From contig BDDD01002111.1 of the NCBI GenBank assembly GCA_001972305.1, positions 62,001 to 126,000 on the forward strand: 64,000 nucleotides of DNA, read 5' to 3'. This document shows positions 26,601 to 37,476 of this stretch, piece after piece. The notes under the pieces are model-generated. The model was not told the origin of the DNA, did no database searches, and worked only from the letters and a program-made list of their open reading frames with translations. Made by a program: the position numbers and the translations under genes. Origin of the DNA: Cephalotus follicularis (lineage: Eukaryota > Streptophyta > Magnoliopsida > Oxalidales > Cephalotaceae). Numbering within the stretch: the stretch's first letter is position 1; each line of letters begins with the position of its first letter.

Positions 26601-29539
26601 GTCCTAGGCCACATTATCTTCACACTAGCAATTGGCCCAAATCTTCCAAAAGTACGCAGAAGAAAATTCTCGTCAACCTAGATCAGACAAAATTAGATTC
26701 CTTAGTTGCACAAGCATCAGACCATTACAGAGTAACCACATAAGAAATCTCAAAACAAAGTCTTACCTGTGGCGAGAGATTCCCAACATATAGGTTTGTA
26801 GTCTGTGGGTCACCATCGTCAAATGATCCAGGCAGCTTTCCACTTGGATCAAAATCATCGGGAAGCTCATCAAATCGACTAGGTGCCTAAACAGGAGCAA
26901 ACCTTAATAAAATATTCCTATATGTTTTAAAACGGTGCAAAAAGTAAAGAACTGGTGCAAGAGGCAATGAAAACAAATAAATATATAATATGATCATATT
27001 AAACATGCAGTAAGATGTTTGCAAACCAAAAGAAATCTAAAGCATGAATCTTCAGAAACACCTACACATAAGTAGGTCAAGTCTTAGAAAAACTAGACAA
27101 TAACAAAGCAGAAAAGGGTTGAAAGGGAGGACAATTACAGCAGAACTCTCATTGGGGCGCCCATCACGCCAATTTTCACGTTCCTGATTCCTTCTCTCCC
27201 TCATCTCCTGTTCATGCTTCAGCTCCTCCATAAAATGATCTATGTTCCGAGACTTCCCTTTGTCCTTCTCTTTTGGCCTTTCCTCCTCCTTCTACAAGGT
27301 GCACACAAAAGATTTAGGACTAAACATGTATAATACAAGACCAAATAACTCAACATAGAATAACACAATCTATCAGGATGCCAACCTTCTTCTCAGATTC
27401 TCTTCCCTTAGCTGACATAGGAGGTGGTATAAAAGATGGGACATACCTGCATAAGTGGTATTAAAGATAGACTGCCATGTTATCAAACAACACTTTTTTC
27501 ACCTTCTAGGCATGTACCAATAAACCACTTTTTCATGACAGACTAATGTTTGACTTCCCAGGAGCAAAACCATTGAATAACTCAATGCAAATTGAAACAC
27601 TATCAAATGAAATTTCTTATTTGAGTATAACATAGGCCCTAATTTATAGCGTAATGAAGAAATTTATAAGGCAGCTATAATGGCAAAAATGATTTGTGGG
27701 AAAAATTTTGAGCAACTAAGAAATCACATGATCATAAAATATGCGTTCCAAAAATGATGATGCCAAGAAAGAAGCAAATACAAAATAAGTAATGAATGTT
27801 TTAGAAGAAGCCTAAGATGGCACGCATAGAGAATAAACGAAGGAAGGCCAATTAAGAGAGTTTGGGCATGATTAGCAAAGATCTAAAGATGCATTGCTGA
27901 AGAAGAGTGATATAATTCAAGTAGATGGGCAAAGTCGAGGGAAACTAGACCCAAAATTAAATTGGTTCAAATAATAAAGAGAGATTTAGTCAAAAAGGAA
28001 CTTATTGAGGATAGAGCACAATTAAGGCAAGAGATTCATATAGCCAATCTAAGCCAGTTTAGGATTGAAACTTAATTAAATTAAAGATATATGCATACTT
28101 ACACATAAACTTTGCTTGGGATATATACATATATTAAACATGTTTATCAAATTTAATAGCACTTACATGAAAATTTATGTGCTCATAATTAATTCTAGTA
28201 AAATCTTTACTCTCTATGGCAAGTTACCACATGTATCCTAAGGTTCCCTCTACTTGTAGTGGGTTTCTCATTATTAAAAAAACCCAAAAAAAAAAAAGTG
28301 TTTTTATAGTGTTCACCAAAATCTATATTATCACAATGTCTTGTGAATACGCTTAGCCCCCAAAAATGTAGTCACAAAAATAAAACTCCTCTCAAGCTAA
28401 AATAACCAGGCAATCTACACAAAATTTCAGCAAACAAATTTAAATCAAAACAAGGGAGGTGGTAAGTTAATCAGCATCTAAAACAAATTCAAATATCAAG
28501 CACCTTTTGACCAAATAAGTTGAAGGGACCAGTTTCTCTTTCTTTTTCCTATTCACTAAACATTTATGTACATATAAACGGAAACACAGAACCATCATGC
28601 AATATGGCCACTTAACAGGATATATCTGATCAAATTTGAGAGAAGCCCTTCTCATATTTTGCATGGAACTTCATTAAGTAAGAAAATAATTATTTTCTTA
28701 ATTATTGTCATTCCAAACCATGAATCTAGTAGGAGATACATGAAATCAAGATGTAACAAAGAACTGAAATTTGTCTTTTTGAGAAACAGAACTCTGGAAT
28801 GTCTGTCGAGTTGGTCAAACCAATAGTTTTCCAAGTAACCAATTTTTCTTACATTCAGAAACCTAAAAACAATACAAGGCTACAACTTGAGAATATCATT
28901 ATCCTCACCAGGTAATTTCCTATTTATGATGCCTCATCGAAAGAGCATTAGCATTGTATCATGGTTTAATCAAAAGCATTTATTTACCTACTTCCCTTCT
29001 TTGGAACAGATACCCCATCTTTGGACTTTTCACCTGCCATCCGCGAATGAATGAAAAAGGCCCATACTTTTATTAAATGTGTTTTTAGTATAATAATACA
29101 AAACTATTCATTTATCCACAGATTTAAAACAAATTTAAAATAAAAAAAAACACGCTGAAAAACTGAAAGGGAAGCTTAAAAAAATTAAATTAAAAAGACA
29201 AAATACAAACTAACCTTCAGAATCAATCTTCGGTTTCTCATTGGGATTGATTGTCCCTCCGCGAACAAATGCTTTTGCCCCAGATTCCCCTTGAAATGAT
29301 TCCACAAACTCCTGATACAATCTAGCTGTTTCGTCCTCCGCTCTCTGTAGCAATAAAACACCCAGAAAAAAATTAATTAAACAAGACATTATTTAGCCAA
29401 TGGGTATTTGAATTTTTAAATATAGAAAAAAAGCTAATTAGAAGCTGAGAAATTTTGGTTAAACCTTTTTCTTGGCCTCTTCCTCCTCCCTATGCTTCTG
29501 GAATGGCGTCTTTTTACGCGTAATCGAGAAAGAACTCAT
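20698..29539 (-). CDS. RRC1: U2 snRNP-associated SURP motif protein SR140 / RRC1 (17 exons)
   Basis: Nuclear splicing factor of the SR140 family. Arabidopsis RRC1 acts in phytochrome-B-dependent light signalling through alternative splicing. Exons on minus: 29539-29465, 29344-29215, 29033-28988, 27446-27386, 27291-27139, 26886-26767, 26677-26512, 26121-26009, 25913-25842, 25239-25018, 24764-24706, 24573-24489, 24384-24247, 23798-23574, 23479-22683, 22404-22238, 20990-20698. They give 973 residues with every junction in phase. Order: N-terminus [19 protein letters not shown] about residues 184-265 ([16 protein letters not shown]); SURP about 328-372 ([26 protein letters not shown]); CID-type RNA polymerase II CTD-interaction domain about 435-570; SAP-like helix pair about 635-670; RD/RE-rich tail from 877 ending DRDRRRRMK. 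All domains look intact. The last intron (22237-20991) contains organelle-like DNA and the 1.5-kb intron 3 a LINE relic. Confidence 0.95.
21360..21990 (-). pseudogene. rpoB (fragment): Organelle-derived insert with a plastid rpoB fragment in the last SR140 intron
   Basis: On the minus strand 21973-21896 translates as [20 protein letters not shown] followed by PLRGR. This is the signature near the C-terminus of plastid/bacterial RNA polymerase beta subunit; the usual double Asp after QV is single here. The fragment is about 78 bp and cut at both sides: beyond PLRGR the sequence no longer follows rpoB. Flanking DNA (about 21360-21895) is less AT-rich than the rest of the intron and may be other organelle DNA, but I could not identify it. 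A nuclear plastid insert, or mitochondrial DNA carrying plastid pieces, would explain it. It lies wholly in an intron. Confidence 0.65.
27925..28065 (+). pseudogene. LINE-type reverse-transcriptase C-terminal relic in SR140 intron 3
   Basis: Between the codons for a Gly-Gln-Ser-Arg-Gly-Lys start and an IHIANL end, the plus strand follows the ending commonly seen in plant non-LTR reverse-transcriptase proteins (GRGRPK.TW...DL......DRA.WR..IHVADP). Here [14 protein letters not shown] can be read, with several stops upstream. It is opposite in sense to the host gene and fully degenerate. Confidence 0.4.
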
Positions 29540-29900
29540 ATTTTAATGTCTGCGCTCAGCTTCTCAAACCAATTCTACAATAAAATTATCAATCAAAATT
29601 TGATCTAAAGAATTATATACACACACACACATAAATATGAACTTAAAACCACTCTCAATTATTCAATTTCATGGATGTAACAAAGTAAAAACCTAATAAT
29701 GTACCACATGGCATATGAAGGAGAGAGAGAGAGAGAGAGAGAGATTGGATTATTTAGCTAAGGAGCTTCTAATCAGGAGATGAAACAAACAAATAGGACA
29801 TCAAATACAATAATCTGGGGTTTATATGTATATGTATATGTATACGTACCGAATTGAACAGAGTGAAGCGATTTGTGTGAGTGTAGTGGTAGTGATTTCT
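29540..29900 (-). promoter_or_regulatory. SR140/RRC1 5' UTR with predicted leader intron
   Basis: On the minus strand a donor TTCG/GTACGTAT at about 29850 and an acceptor TTATTGTAG at about 29574 would remove about 275 bp and join the leader to the exon that starts MSSFSIT at 29539. The predicted intron holds an (AC)n tract near 29620-29632 and a (GA)n tract at 29719-29744. Leader introns often raise expression of plant housekeeping genes. Confidence 0.55.
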
Positions 29901-31163
29901 AGGGTTGGTTCGTATTTGTTTGTGTGCCTCACGATGTTTAAAAAGCATGAGTTTTACTTTGTTTATTATACCTGAAATGCACAAACTACAAAGTAATAAG
30001 AGATTTTGTTTATTTTCTAACTTTCCTTTTGAGACAAATTAAAATAATGCAAATAATGTGCTGCAAACTTATAATTCACAATTAATAAATAATTTAATAT
30101 ATATATATATGAGTTAGTTGTTGTAAAACCATTTTAGTTTTATTCTTATCTTATTAATTATATAATAATACTTTTTTTTAATTTATGATAATACATAAGT
30201 TGTAAGATTTTAAAAATTTATATTTTTTCCATAAAAAAATAACTATCATTAAAATAAATACAAGATAAACTGATAACACAACGATCAAACAAACCGATCA
30301 AATACAACCATCAACAAAAACTCCATAACGACAATAAAACATAACATAAAAAATCAGATAAATCGATCACACAAAAAACAACTAAATTCAAAATCTGAGC
30401 TCTAGTAATATACATTGATATCAGAAAATCCATCTATCAAAAAATAAAACCATTCATATTAACCGTCATTAATGGTTATAAAATGATACTATTTAATACT
30501 AATTAACTTAATAACTATCTTAACTTTCGTTTTCACTCACGTGGTTGAATCTACATATATTTACTATATTTACCAAACATCTATTTAAACATTGTATTGC
30601 GCTTTTATAATGCTAGTGTTTTTGCTGCAAAAATGTTCACATTACTTTCACATTTACCCCAACAGGTCTATTGATTCCTTTTTTCCGGTCATGATATCGG
30701 TAACTCGATTGATGGAATAAACAGGCATATCGGTTTCACATTAGACCTGAATAACAATAATTTACAGACAGCAAACTGACGTGCCCATGTAAAGCATAAA
30801 AATCCACTTTACCCGGATATGCATTTTCACAGAAGGCCCCAACCAAAAATTCAAGTTTACAAGCGATTATGTAGATCGATGTCAGAAAGTAATTTGCAAC
30901 AAGATTTACAACAGTAGTCACTTATCATCAGCAACTTCAACCATACAATTGCATAGGAGCTCAATTTGCACAAGAATGAGAGAGATACAGCGAGAGAAAA
31001 CCAGTACATCTCTCACAATATAGAAACTTATATCAGAAACAATTCACCAAGACATATGACTCCAATTCTGCACTTCACACTATCGGCTTCCTATCTGATT
31101 CAGTTGAATTCCACATATATATTTAAGAGAAATAACACAACTGCGTTTCAGAGTACAAATTAT
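29901..31163. other. Intergenic region with ERH 3' UTR
   Basis: SR140 promoter lies on the left and the 3' UTR of ERH on the right; both genes read leftwards. The core is AT-rich with A- and T-runs (29990-30600). Small ORFs at 30736-30921 and 30966-31271 show no family resemblance; the second overlaps the ERH last exon in antisense. Confidence 0.6.
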
Positions 31164-31839
31164 TCAATGAGCCATTTTTTTAAGGTGCTGAAAAAGCCGC
31201 TGTTTGATCCATTGTCTGTCATATGGCAAATAAGCCTGAACGGACTGATCATAACTGCAGACCAGAAATAAACAGCACAAGTTAGTTATCTTACAAGGCC
31301 ACTTTACGGTTGCATGTACGCAGAACCTAGATGGTATTTGCATAAAAGCTCTATTTATAATACTCAGATGTCACAATGGGTTGCTCTTGGTAATAAAATG
31401 TCCAGTAAATGGACCCACAAAGGTTACAGATAGCTGTTATTACAGAAATGTATTGAAGTAATCTCACTCTGAAGTTGAATTGGAAAGAATGTTTTCTCAT
31501 GGGTATATTCACAAACTTACACCGCATAGTCTGTTTGTTTGATCAAAAATAGTTTTGAGAAGTAAATTTGTACAAAGCCCCACTTGGTAGACATTTGATT
31601 GTGACACTCAGGTAATATATCTTAAATCAGCTTCATAAATCCAAACCAAAGAAAAAGGTTCTATAGATGAGTTCATGCACAAATCTTAATTTTAATTCTC
31701 CTTCTCATTAAAAAAAGTCCCAAAACACAAAGATGCAAATCGGATAAACAAATAGAATCAAGTGCCAAGTAATTTCAGTCATTCAAGAAGAGATTTTGTC
31801 TATTTGCTGAACTTCAAATGAACTGGAGAGAGAGAGAGA

Positions 31840-31871
<32 letters not shown>

Positions 31872-32134
31872 TACACAAGTGAACTCAAGTCTGCCAGGCC
31901 ATCGATGAAATTGTAGAGATCAGAAATGTCATAAGTAAGATTTCTGGCAGCTGGGTTTAAGTCTTTAAGTTTCCTTTCATATATTCCACAGATACCTGTA
32001 TAACACAATGGTAAAACCCCATATGTCTGCAATTCACTCATCAAAAAGTACATGTGACTGTTAATCAAGTAGTCAAAGAGCCTGCATTAAGTTGATTATA
32101 ATCAAGCTCTGTAGGTCTAGTGACTCAAGTCATC

Positions 32135-32180
<46 letters not shown>

Positions 32181-33377
32181 ATCACCACTCACCACCTTCA
32201 ACTGTCTATCACCACTACAATGGAAAGCTTAATACACCGCATACTGCATACACTATTTCATTATCACAGGTAGCAAGAAACTTCTTTCTTTTGCCATAAC
32301 CTATTAGTGACAAACTTTTTCTCAGCAGCTTAAAAGCCACTACAACAATAGCCATCTTTAATATTCCATTGTCAGTTTAAAGATCCAATATTAGAAGCTA
32401 CTCGTGATACCCAGCCAGTGAATAAAATGTGAAGAATAGTGGCTAACAAAACGACAATAATGTAATACCAACACGAACAAATTATACTTTTATTACATGC
32501 ATAAACATAGCATACCATCCATAGCTTGGCTTATTGAATCATAATCCATGAATGTTCTTGTTGCTCTGTTCTGAGAAGTTTGCATCAGAATAATAGTGTG
32601 TTTATTAGCCTGCGTACGAGGACAAAAGATAACCAGTCAGCACACAAACCAATTATTTCAGCAAGTAATATTACAACATTCACAAATTAAAGATAGATGA
32701 ACTCTTCTACATCAACAATAACATATAAAAACAAGAGTACTTGACAAATTTATCAATAACATTACAGGAAAAAAAACTGTTTCATTAAAAAGAATACCTA
32801 AACGAATAATCACAAAAATAGTTAAGCAATTACCCATAATTCTCCCTACTCTTAGATTGAGGGTTATGAAGCGTTTCGACTAGTATCAATTATTTTAAAT
32901 GAGTTTTGTTTACGAGTGCCCTAAGGTATTAAAATATTAAACTGAACCGATAAGTAAGAAATAATATCAACAAAAGATGGTATGAAGGTGGTTATAGTCA
33001 TTAATTGCACCCTTAACAAAACCCATTTTAAATAGCCTCGGAAATGAATTGAATATAAGCTAAGATGAAAAGGACTTATATAAGCACATGAAAATTCCAA
33101 TTGTTGTCAAAATTAAGCACATGACAAGCTCTCTTTGAGGCCCAAGTTTTAATTTTGATCACATTAGTTTATGCATTATACAGCTAGAACAGCAACAGAG
33201 AAAATAAAAAGGCTTTAAATCCTTCTGTTAAAAGAAAATCAACACTTTTGTAAAAGCTAGATCTTAGTAACAAAACCCTAATATCTGAAAAAGTACTGAA
33301 CAAAAAGAAAAAGGAAAAGGAAAAAAGCTCATAGTAGTTAAAAAAAGCTGACTAGAATAATAATTAGAGGTTACCAT
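31164..33377 (-). CDS. ERH: Enhancer of rudimentary homolog (ERH), four exons
   Basis: Small, highly conserved eukaryotic nuclear protein that forms a homodimer and works with RNA-binding partners in gene silencing, mRNA processing and cell-cycle control. Minus-strand exons: 33377-33375 (just the ATG), 32609-32516, 31995-31875 and 31254-31164, totalling 102 residues, the family's usual size. Readable: NKHTIILMQTSQNRATRTFM after the start, then a motif with GICGIYERKLK, the conserved YDISDLYNFIDGLADLS helix, and PYDRQWIKQRLFQHLKKMAH at the C-terminus, all matching plant ERH. All introns are GT-AG. Intron 1 begins directly after the start codon (CATG/GTAACC). The donor of intron 3 is followed at once by a long (CT)n tract. 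No ORF over 90 codons marks this gene, so it is easily missed. It looks intact. Confidence 0.93.
31826..31870. repeat. (GA)n/(CT)n microsatellite at an ERH splice donor
   Basis: About 45 bp of GA repeats with one interruption. On the coding strand it starts four bases into ERH intron 3, right after GTAT. Confidence 0.95.
32136..32178. repeat. (GA)n microsatellite in ERH intron 2
   Basis: About 43 bp of uninterrupted GA repeat, CT on the coding strand, between ERH exons 2 and 3. Likely length-variable. Confidence 0.95.
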
Positions 33378-33588
33378 GAGGAATCGCTGATGCTGTGACG
33401 GCCTCGAAGAGCAGAAGTGAAATTGCGATATCTTTGTTGAGAGAGAGAAAGAGCTGCAATTGCAAATTGCAAATGATTCAGTGAAATCGAACGGAGCATG
33501 TATTATGCCACGTCATGAATTTGATGGATCTGAGACGTCTGATCTGACGAGAGAGTTGCAACATCATAATATTTAACAATTATTTTTC
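33378..33588 (-). promoter_or_regulatory. ERH 5' UTR and remaining proximal promoter
   Basis: About 210 bp between the ERH start codon and the first base of the Copia LTR. It contains a (GA) tract, then CCACGTCATG near 33510, GACGTC near 33534 and TGACG near 33545, which are ACGT-type (bZIP) sites. Everything further upstream in the ancestral locus now lies beyond 41919. Confidence 0.6.
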
Positions 33589-33823
33589 TATTGTAAAATT
33601 AGGTAATATTAGTCAAAACTATGCAGAAATTAGGTATGAATTATTATTCCAACAACCTTAATTACTATTCCAATAACCACTAAACTCCTATAAATAGGAA
33701 TGTAATGTTAAGAAGAAATTAAGGAATTCATAATAAGAAAATCTCTTTTTCTCTCTTAATTTCTCTCTGAAATTCTTTATAGTGCAATATTCAGTTGTTA
33801 GTTAATCCCAGAAGTTTATAACA
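33589..33823 (+). repeat. 5' LTR of outer Copia
   Basis: About 235 bp, ending CCCAGAAGTTTATAACA. A TATA-like CCTATAAATAG sits near 33691. Its last 54 bp reappear at 41865-41918. Confidence 0.8.
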
Positions 33824-34374
33824 CGTTATCAGCACGAGACTCTATCCAACTGAGATTTGAGGTAATTTAAATTAGTTTCACACACATATATATACATATA
33901 TATACATACATATATATATAATAATAGAGATTAACGGTTCCATCGATTGGTCAGAGTTTCGCCTATGTGTGGAAACGTATATTATATATATAATAAAGTT
34001 TCGCGATTTCATCGTTTGTACGGAGTACCGACGGCGTATGAAAACGTATGTCTCTATTATTATTTTAACATATTACTTATATATGCTGATCACCATAAAC
34101 GTGGTGTGATACATTATTATGATTTATTGTTCTTAAGGTACCATTTGTCTACTGGAATTTTCCGAGACTTAATGGGAACCTATATATTTAATATCTAACG
34201 GTATCACCTTACGATATATAGGTAAGAACCCGTTTACTGCTTTATATATTTACATTATTTGCTTTATTATCAATTTTAATTATTGCAATTATCTAACATT
34301 TGATCTATTTAATAATGTAAGTAAGTATATTATCATATATCTATATATATTTAATCTTGGAAACGATTATCATC

Positions 34375-34522
34375 ACTTGAAGTGGTGACTTAGTGGTAGG
34401 AAGCCGCTCGTTCATACATAAGGTCCGGCGTTTGAGTCTCGGCAAGCCCCATTATGCTCAAGTGGTCTCATGAAAATGAGCGTGACCTATGATTGCACCA
34501 ATGAGGTCCCAAATTTTTTTTT
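34375..34522 (+). mobile_element. tRNA-derived SINE candidate in the Copia leader
   Basis: A tRNA-like head: box A-like TGACTTAGTGGTAGG near 34385 and box B-like GCGTTTGAGTCTCG near 34428, about 43 bp apart. Then comes a short body and a T-rich end (ATTTTTTTTTATT) near 34512. These fit a plant Pol III SINE of the Au type. The tRNA fold itself is degenerate, so it is not a tRNA gene. Target duplications were not resolved. Confidence 0.5.
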
Positions 34523-34592
34523 ATTACAGTAAATTTTATTTATTTACTATGCTCAAATTACATTTATTTTTATCTTTTGATTCAATATAAAA

Positions 34593-34964
34593 ATGGCAAA
34601 CATTGAAAATCGAAAATTCATTGCTCTTGATATTTCTGGAAAGAATTATCTATCATGGGTAGTTGATGTGAAACTGCATTTGAGTGCTAAGAAATTGAGA
34701 CACACAATTGATGAAGATAATGCAGCATCAAATGAGGAACGCACCACTGCGCTGATTTTCCTAAGGCATCATATTGATAATGGCCTGAAATATGAATATT
34801 TAACTGTTGAAAATCCACTTGAACTGTGGCAAAACCTAAATGATAGGTTTGAGCACTTGAAAGCTGTTGTACTGCCAAAGGCATTAAATGATTGGTCACA
34901 GCTACGATTTCAAGATTTCAAAACAGTTTCGGAATATAATTCCACGTTGTTTAAAATTGTATAA
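34593..34964 (+). pseudogene. Outer Copia gag N-terminus, truncated
   Basis: MANIENRKFIALDISGKNYL opens a Copia gag typical of plant RE/Retrofit-like elements, with LELWQNLNDRFEHLK and QLRFQDFKTVSEYNS further in. The frame ends at about residue 123, where the nested minus-strand element begins. The rest of gag is not found on the far side. Confidence 0.8.
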
Positions 34965-35069
34965 TAGCAACCTTGGTATATGAGCTAATTTATGTCATTG
35001 AGTTAAAAACTCAATGTTTAATGCATGATGATCTTTGAAAAACATTTTTTAATCCAATTCACACAACAA

Positions 35070-36326
35070 TTAGCAAGGCATTTCAATTTCACACAAACCT
35101 AATTCCAATCTAAATTTTGAAAAGGTTTGTTCATCTAATGGTTTGGTGAATATGTCCGCGACTTGTTCTTGGGTCGGGACGAAATCTAATTCAATATCAC
35201 CATTTTCAATGTGATCTTTTATGAAGTGATATCTTATGTCAATGTGCTTAGTTCTAAAGTGATGAACGGGGTTTTTCCCTAAGCATATTGCACTAGTGTT
35301 ATCACACCTAATTGGCACTTTCACAAAGTTAAACCCATAGTCAAGAAGTTGTTGTTTCATCCACATGATTTGTGCGCAACAACTGCCTGCGGCAATATAT
35401 TCGGCTTCGGTAGTCGAAAGAGCTACCGAATTTTGTTTCTTGCTAAACCAAGAAATGAGCATATTGCCTAAAAATTGACATGTGCCACTTGTGCTTTTTC
35501 TATTTACTTTATATCCTCCGAAGTCTGCATCGGAGTAAGTGTGTAGGTCAAATGATGATTTCCTAGGATACCATAGTCCTAAGGACGGTGTATATGCTAA
35601 ATACTTAAAGATGCGTTTTACGGCATGCAAATGAGATTCTTTTGGACATGCTTGAAATCTAGCACACAAGCATACACTAAATAAGATGTCCGGCCTACTT
35701 GTCGTTAAGTAAAGCAACGATCCTATCATACTTCTATACAATTTTTGATCGATGGATTTACCTTGCTCATCCTTATCAAGCTTTGTAGTTGTGCTCATGG
35801 GTGTCTTGCTCTTTTTGGCATTCTCCATCCCGAATCTTTTGAGTAAGTCCTTGACATACTTTGATTGGTTGATGAAGATACATTCTTCCAATTATTTGAC
35901 TTGAAGTCCAAGGAAGTAGTTGAGCTCACTCATCATGCTCATTTCGAATTCTACCTGCATGATCTTAGCAAAACTCTTGCACAAGTTCTTGTTAGTAGAA
36001 CCAAAAATGATATCATCTACATATACTTGAACAATTAAAATTTCATTATTGACAGTTTTTGTAAAGAGGATAATATCAATAGTGCCTCTCTTAAAACCAT
36101 TTTCAAGTAGATATCCACTTAACTTTTCATACCAAGCTCTTGGAGCTTGTTTTAAGCCATATAAAGCCTTTGAAAGCTTAAAAACATGGTCGGAAAAATG
36201 AGGGTTTTCAAACCCGGGAGGTTGTTCCACATACACTTCCTCCTTTATTAACCCATTTAAAAAAGCACTTTTTACATCCATTTGAAAAAGAGTAAAATCT
36301 TTAAAAGAAGCATATGCAAGCAACAT
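35070..36326 (-). pseudogene. Nested Copia reverse transcriptase and RNase H
   Basis: Right to left: RT fingers/palm from 36326 ([36 protein letters not shown]) with catalytic YVDD near 36020. A TAA-type stop falls at 35892. The RNase H domain runs 35891-35070 (YSDADFGGYKVNRKSTSG, TEAEYIAAGSC, RTKHIDIRYHFIKD, EQVADIFTKPLDEQTF). The RT and RNase H parts share a frame and are separated by a single stop codon. Confidence 0.88.
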
Positions 36327-37461
36327 GCGTATAGATTCTAATCTAGCTACGGGTGCATATGACTCATCAAAGTCGATTAACTCTTCTTGGGAATATCCCT
36401 TAGCAACTAATCTAGATTTGTTTCTAATAACAATACCTTGGTCATCTACCTTGTTCCTATAAACCCATTTTGTGCCTATTATGTTTTGGTTACTAGGTCT
36501 AGGTACTAGGTTTCATACTTTACTTCTTTCAAATTGATTTAACTCTTCTTGCATGGCATTGATCCAGTTTTCATCCTTTTCGGCCTCATTTATATTCTTA
36601 GGCTCTATTTGTGATAAGAAAGCAATGTAATTGTGATTAATGCTAGATCTAGTGGATACACCTAATCTAGGATTACCTATTATAGCTTCATGAGGATGTC
36701 CTCTTACCACCTTCAAGGTTTTGTCGTGAAGAGCTTCTTGATAGCTTTCTAGAGGGGTTTCTTCTATGGTGGACTCCTCCCTTTTGGCTTCATCTAGATT
36801 AAGCTTGTTAACACCATTCTCAATAAAATCTACACAATCATCAACAATAACTTCTTTTGTGCAAAGGCCTAGTTGTTGATACAATGTTTTTGCTTTGAAA
36901 TGAAGCCCTAGTTTGTTTTCCATATTGGCATGCATCACAAACTCTATCCTTTTCAAAACTAATCTTAGGAAGACCTTTAACTAACTCATGTTTTAAAAGT
37001 TTTGATATGGTTGTCATACCTACATGACCTAGTTTTCTATGCCATAGCCAACTATCATCATTCACGGAAACCAAACATTTAATATTAACTAAGTCATCTA
37101 TATCTACCACATATACATTTCCATGTCTATGTCCTATAAATTTTACTTGATCATTATTTATATCTATCACTTTGCATAAGTCCTTTTCAAAAACGACTCT
37201 ACAATCTTTGTCACATAATTGACTTATGCTCAATAGATTGTGCTTAAATCCATCAACAAACAACACATTATGAATGAAAGTTTTAAGGTTACCTATGGAG
37301 CCAACACCTTTGATCTTCCCTTTTGCATTGTCTCCAAATGTTACTTCTCCTCCTTCCTTTGATTCATATTTGACGAATAGACTCTTGTCGCCCGTCATAT
37401 GCTTGGAGCATCCACTATCCAAGTACCATTGTGTCTTCTTGGATAATGCCTTCAAGCACAC
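36327..37461 (-). pseudogene. Nested Copia protease / pre-integrase region with integrase core deleted
   Basis: From 37461: aspartic protease motif WYLDSGCSKHMTGD, then LLSISQLCDKDCRVVF and the pre-integrase block [11 protein letters not shown] with [14 protein letters not shown]. The sequence then passes from near the zinc-binding region directly into the pre-RT spacer (ORF 36956-36513). The roughly 250-residue integrase catalytic core with its D, D and E residues is missing, so the element could not integrate by itself. Confidence 0.82.
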
Positions 37462-37476
37462 CTACAAACATAACTT

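Noticed and set aside
32136-32178. CRISPR-like or satellite array
   Set aside because: Simple GA microsatellite; plant nuclear context.
34375-34450. A tRNA gene
   Set aside because: Box A/B-like motifs are present but the cloverleaf does not pair properly and there is no clean acceptor stem; a SINE head fits better.
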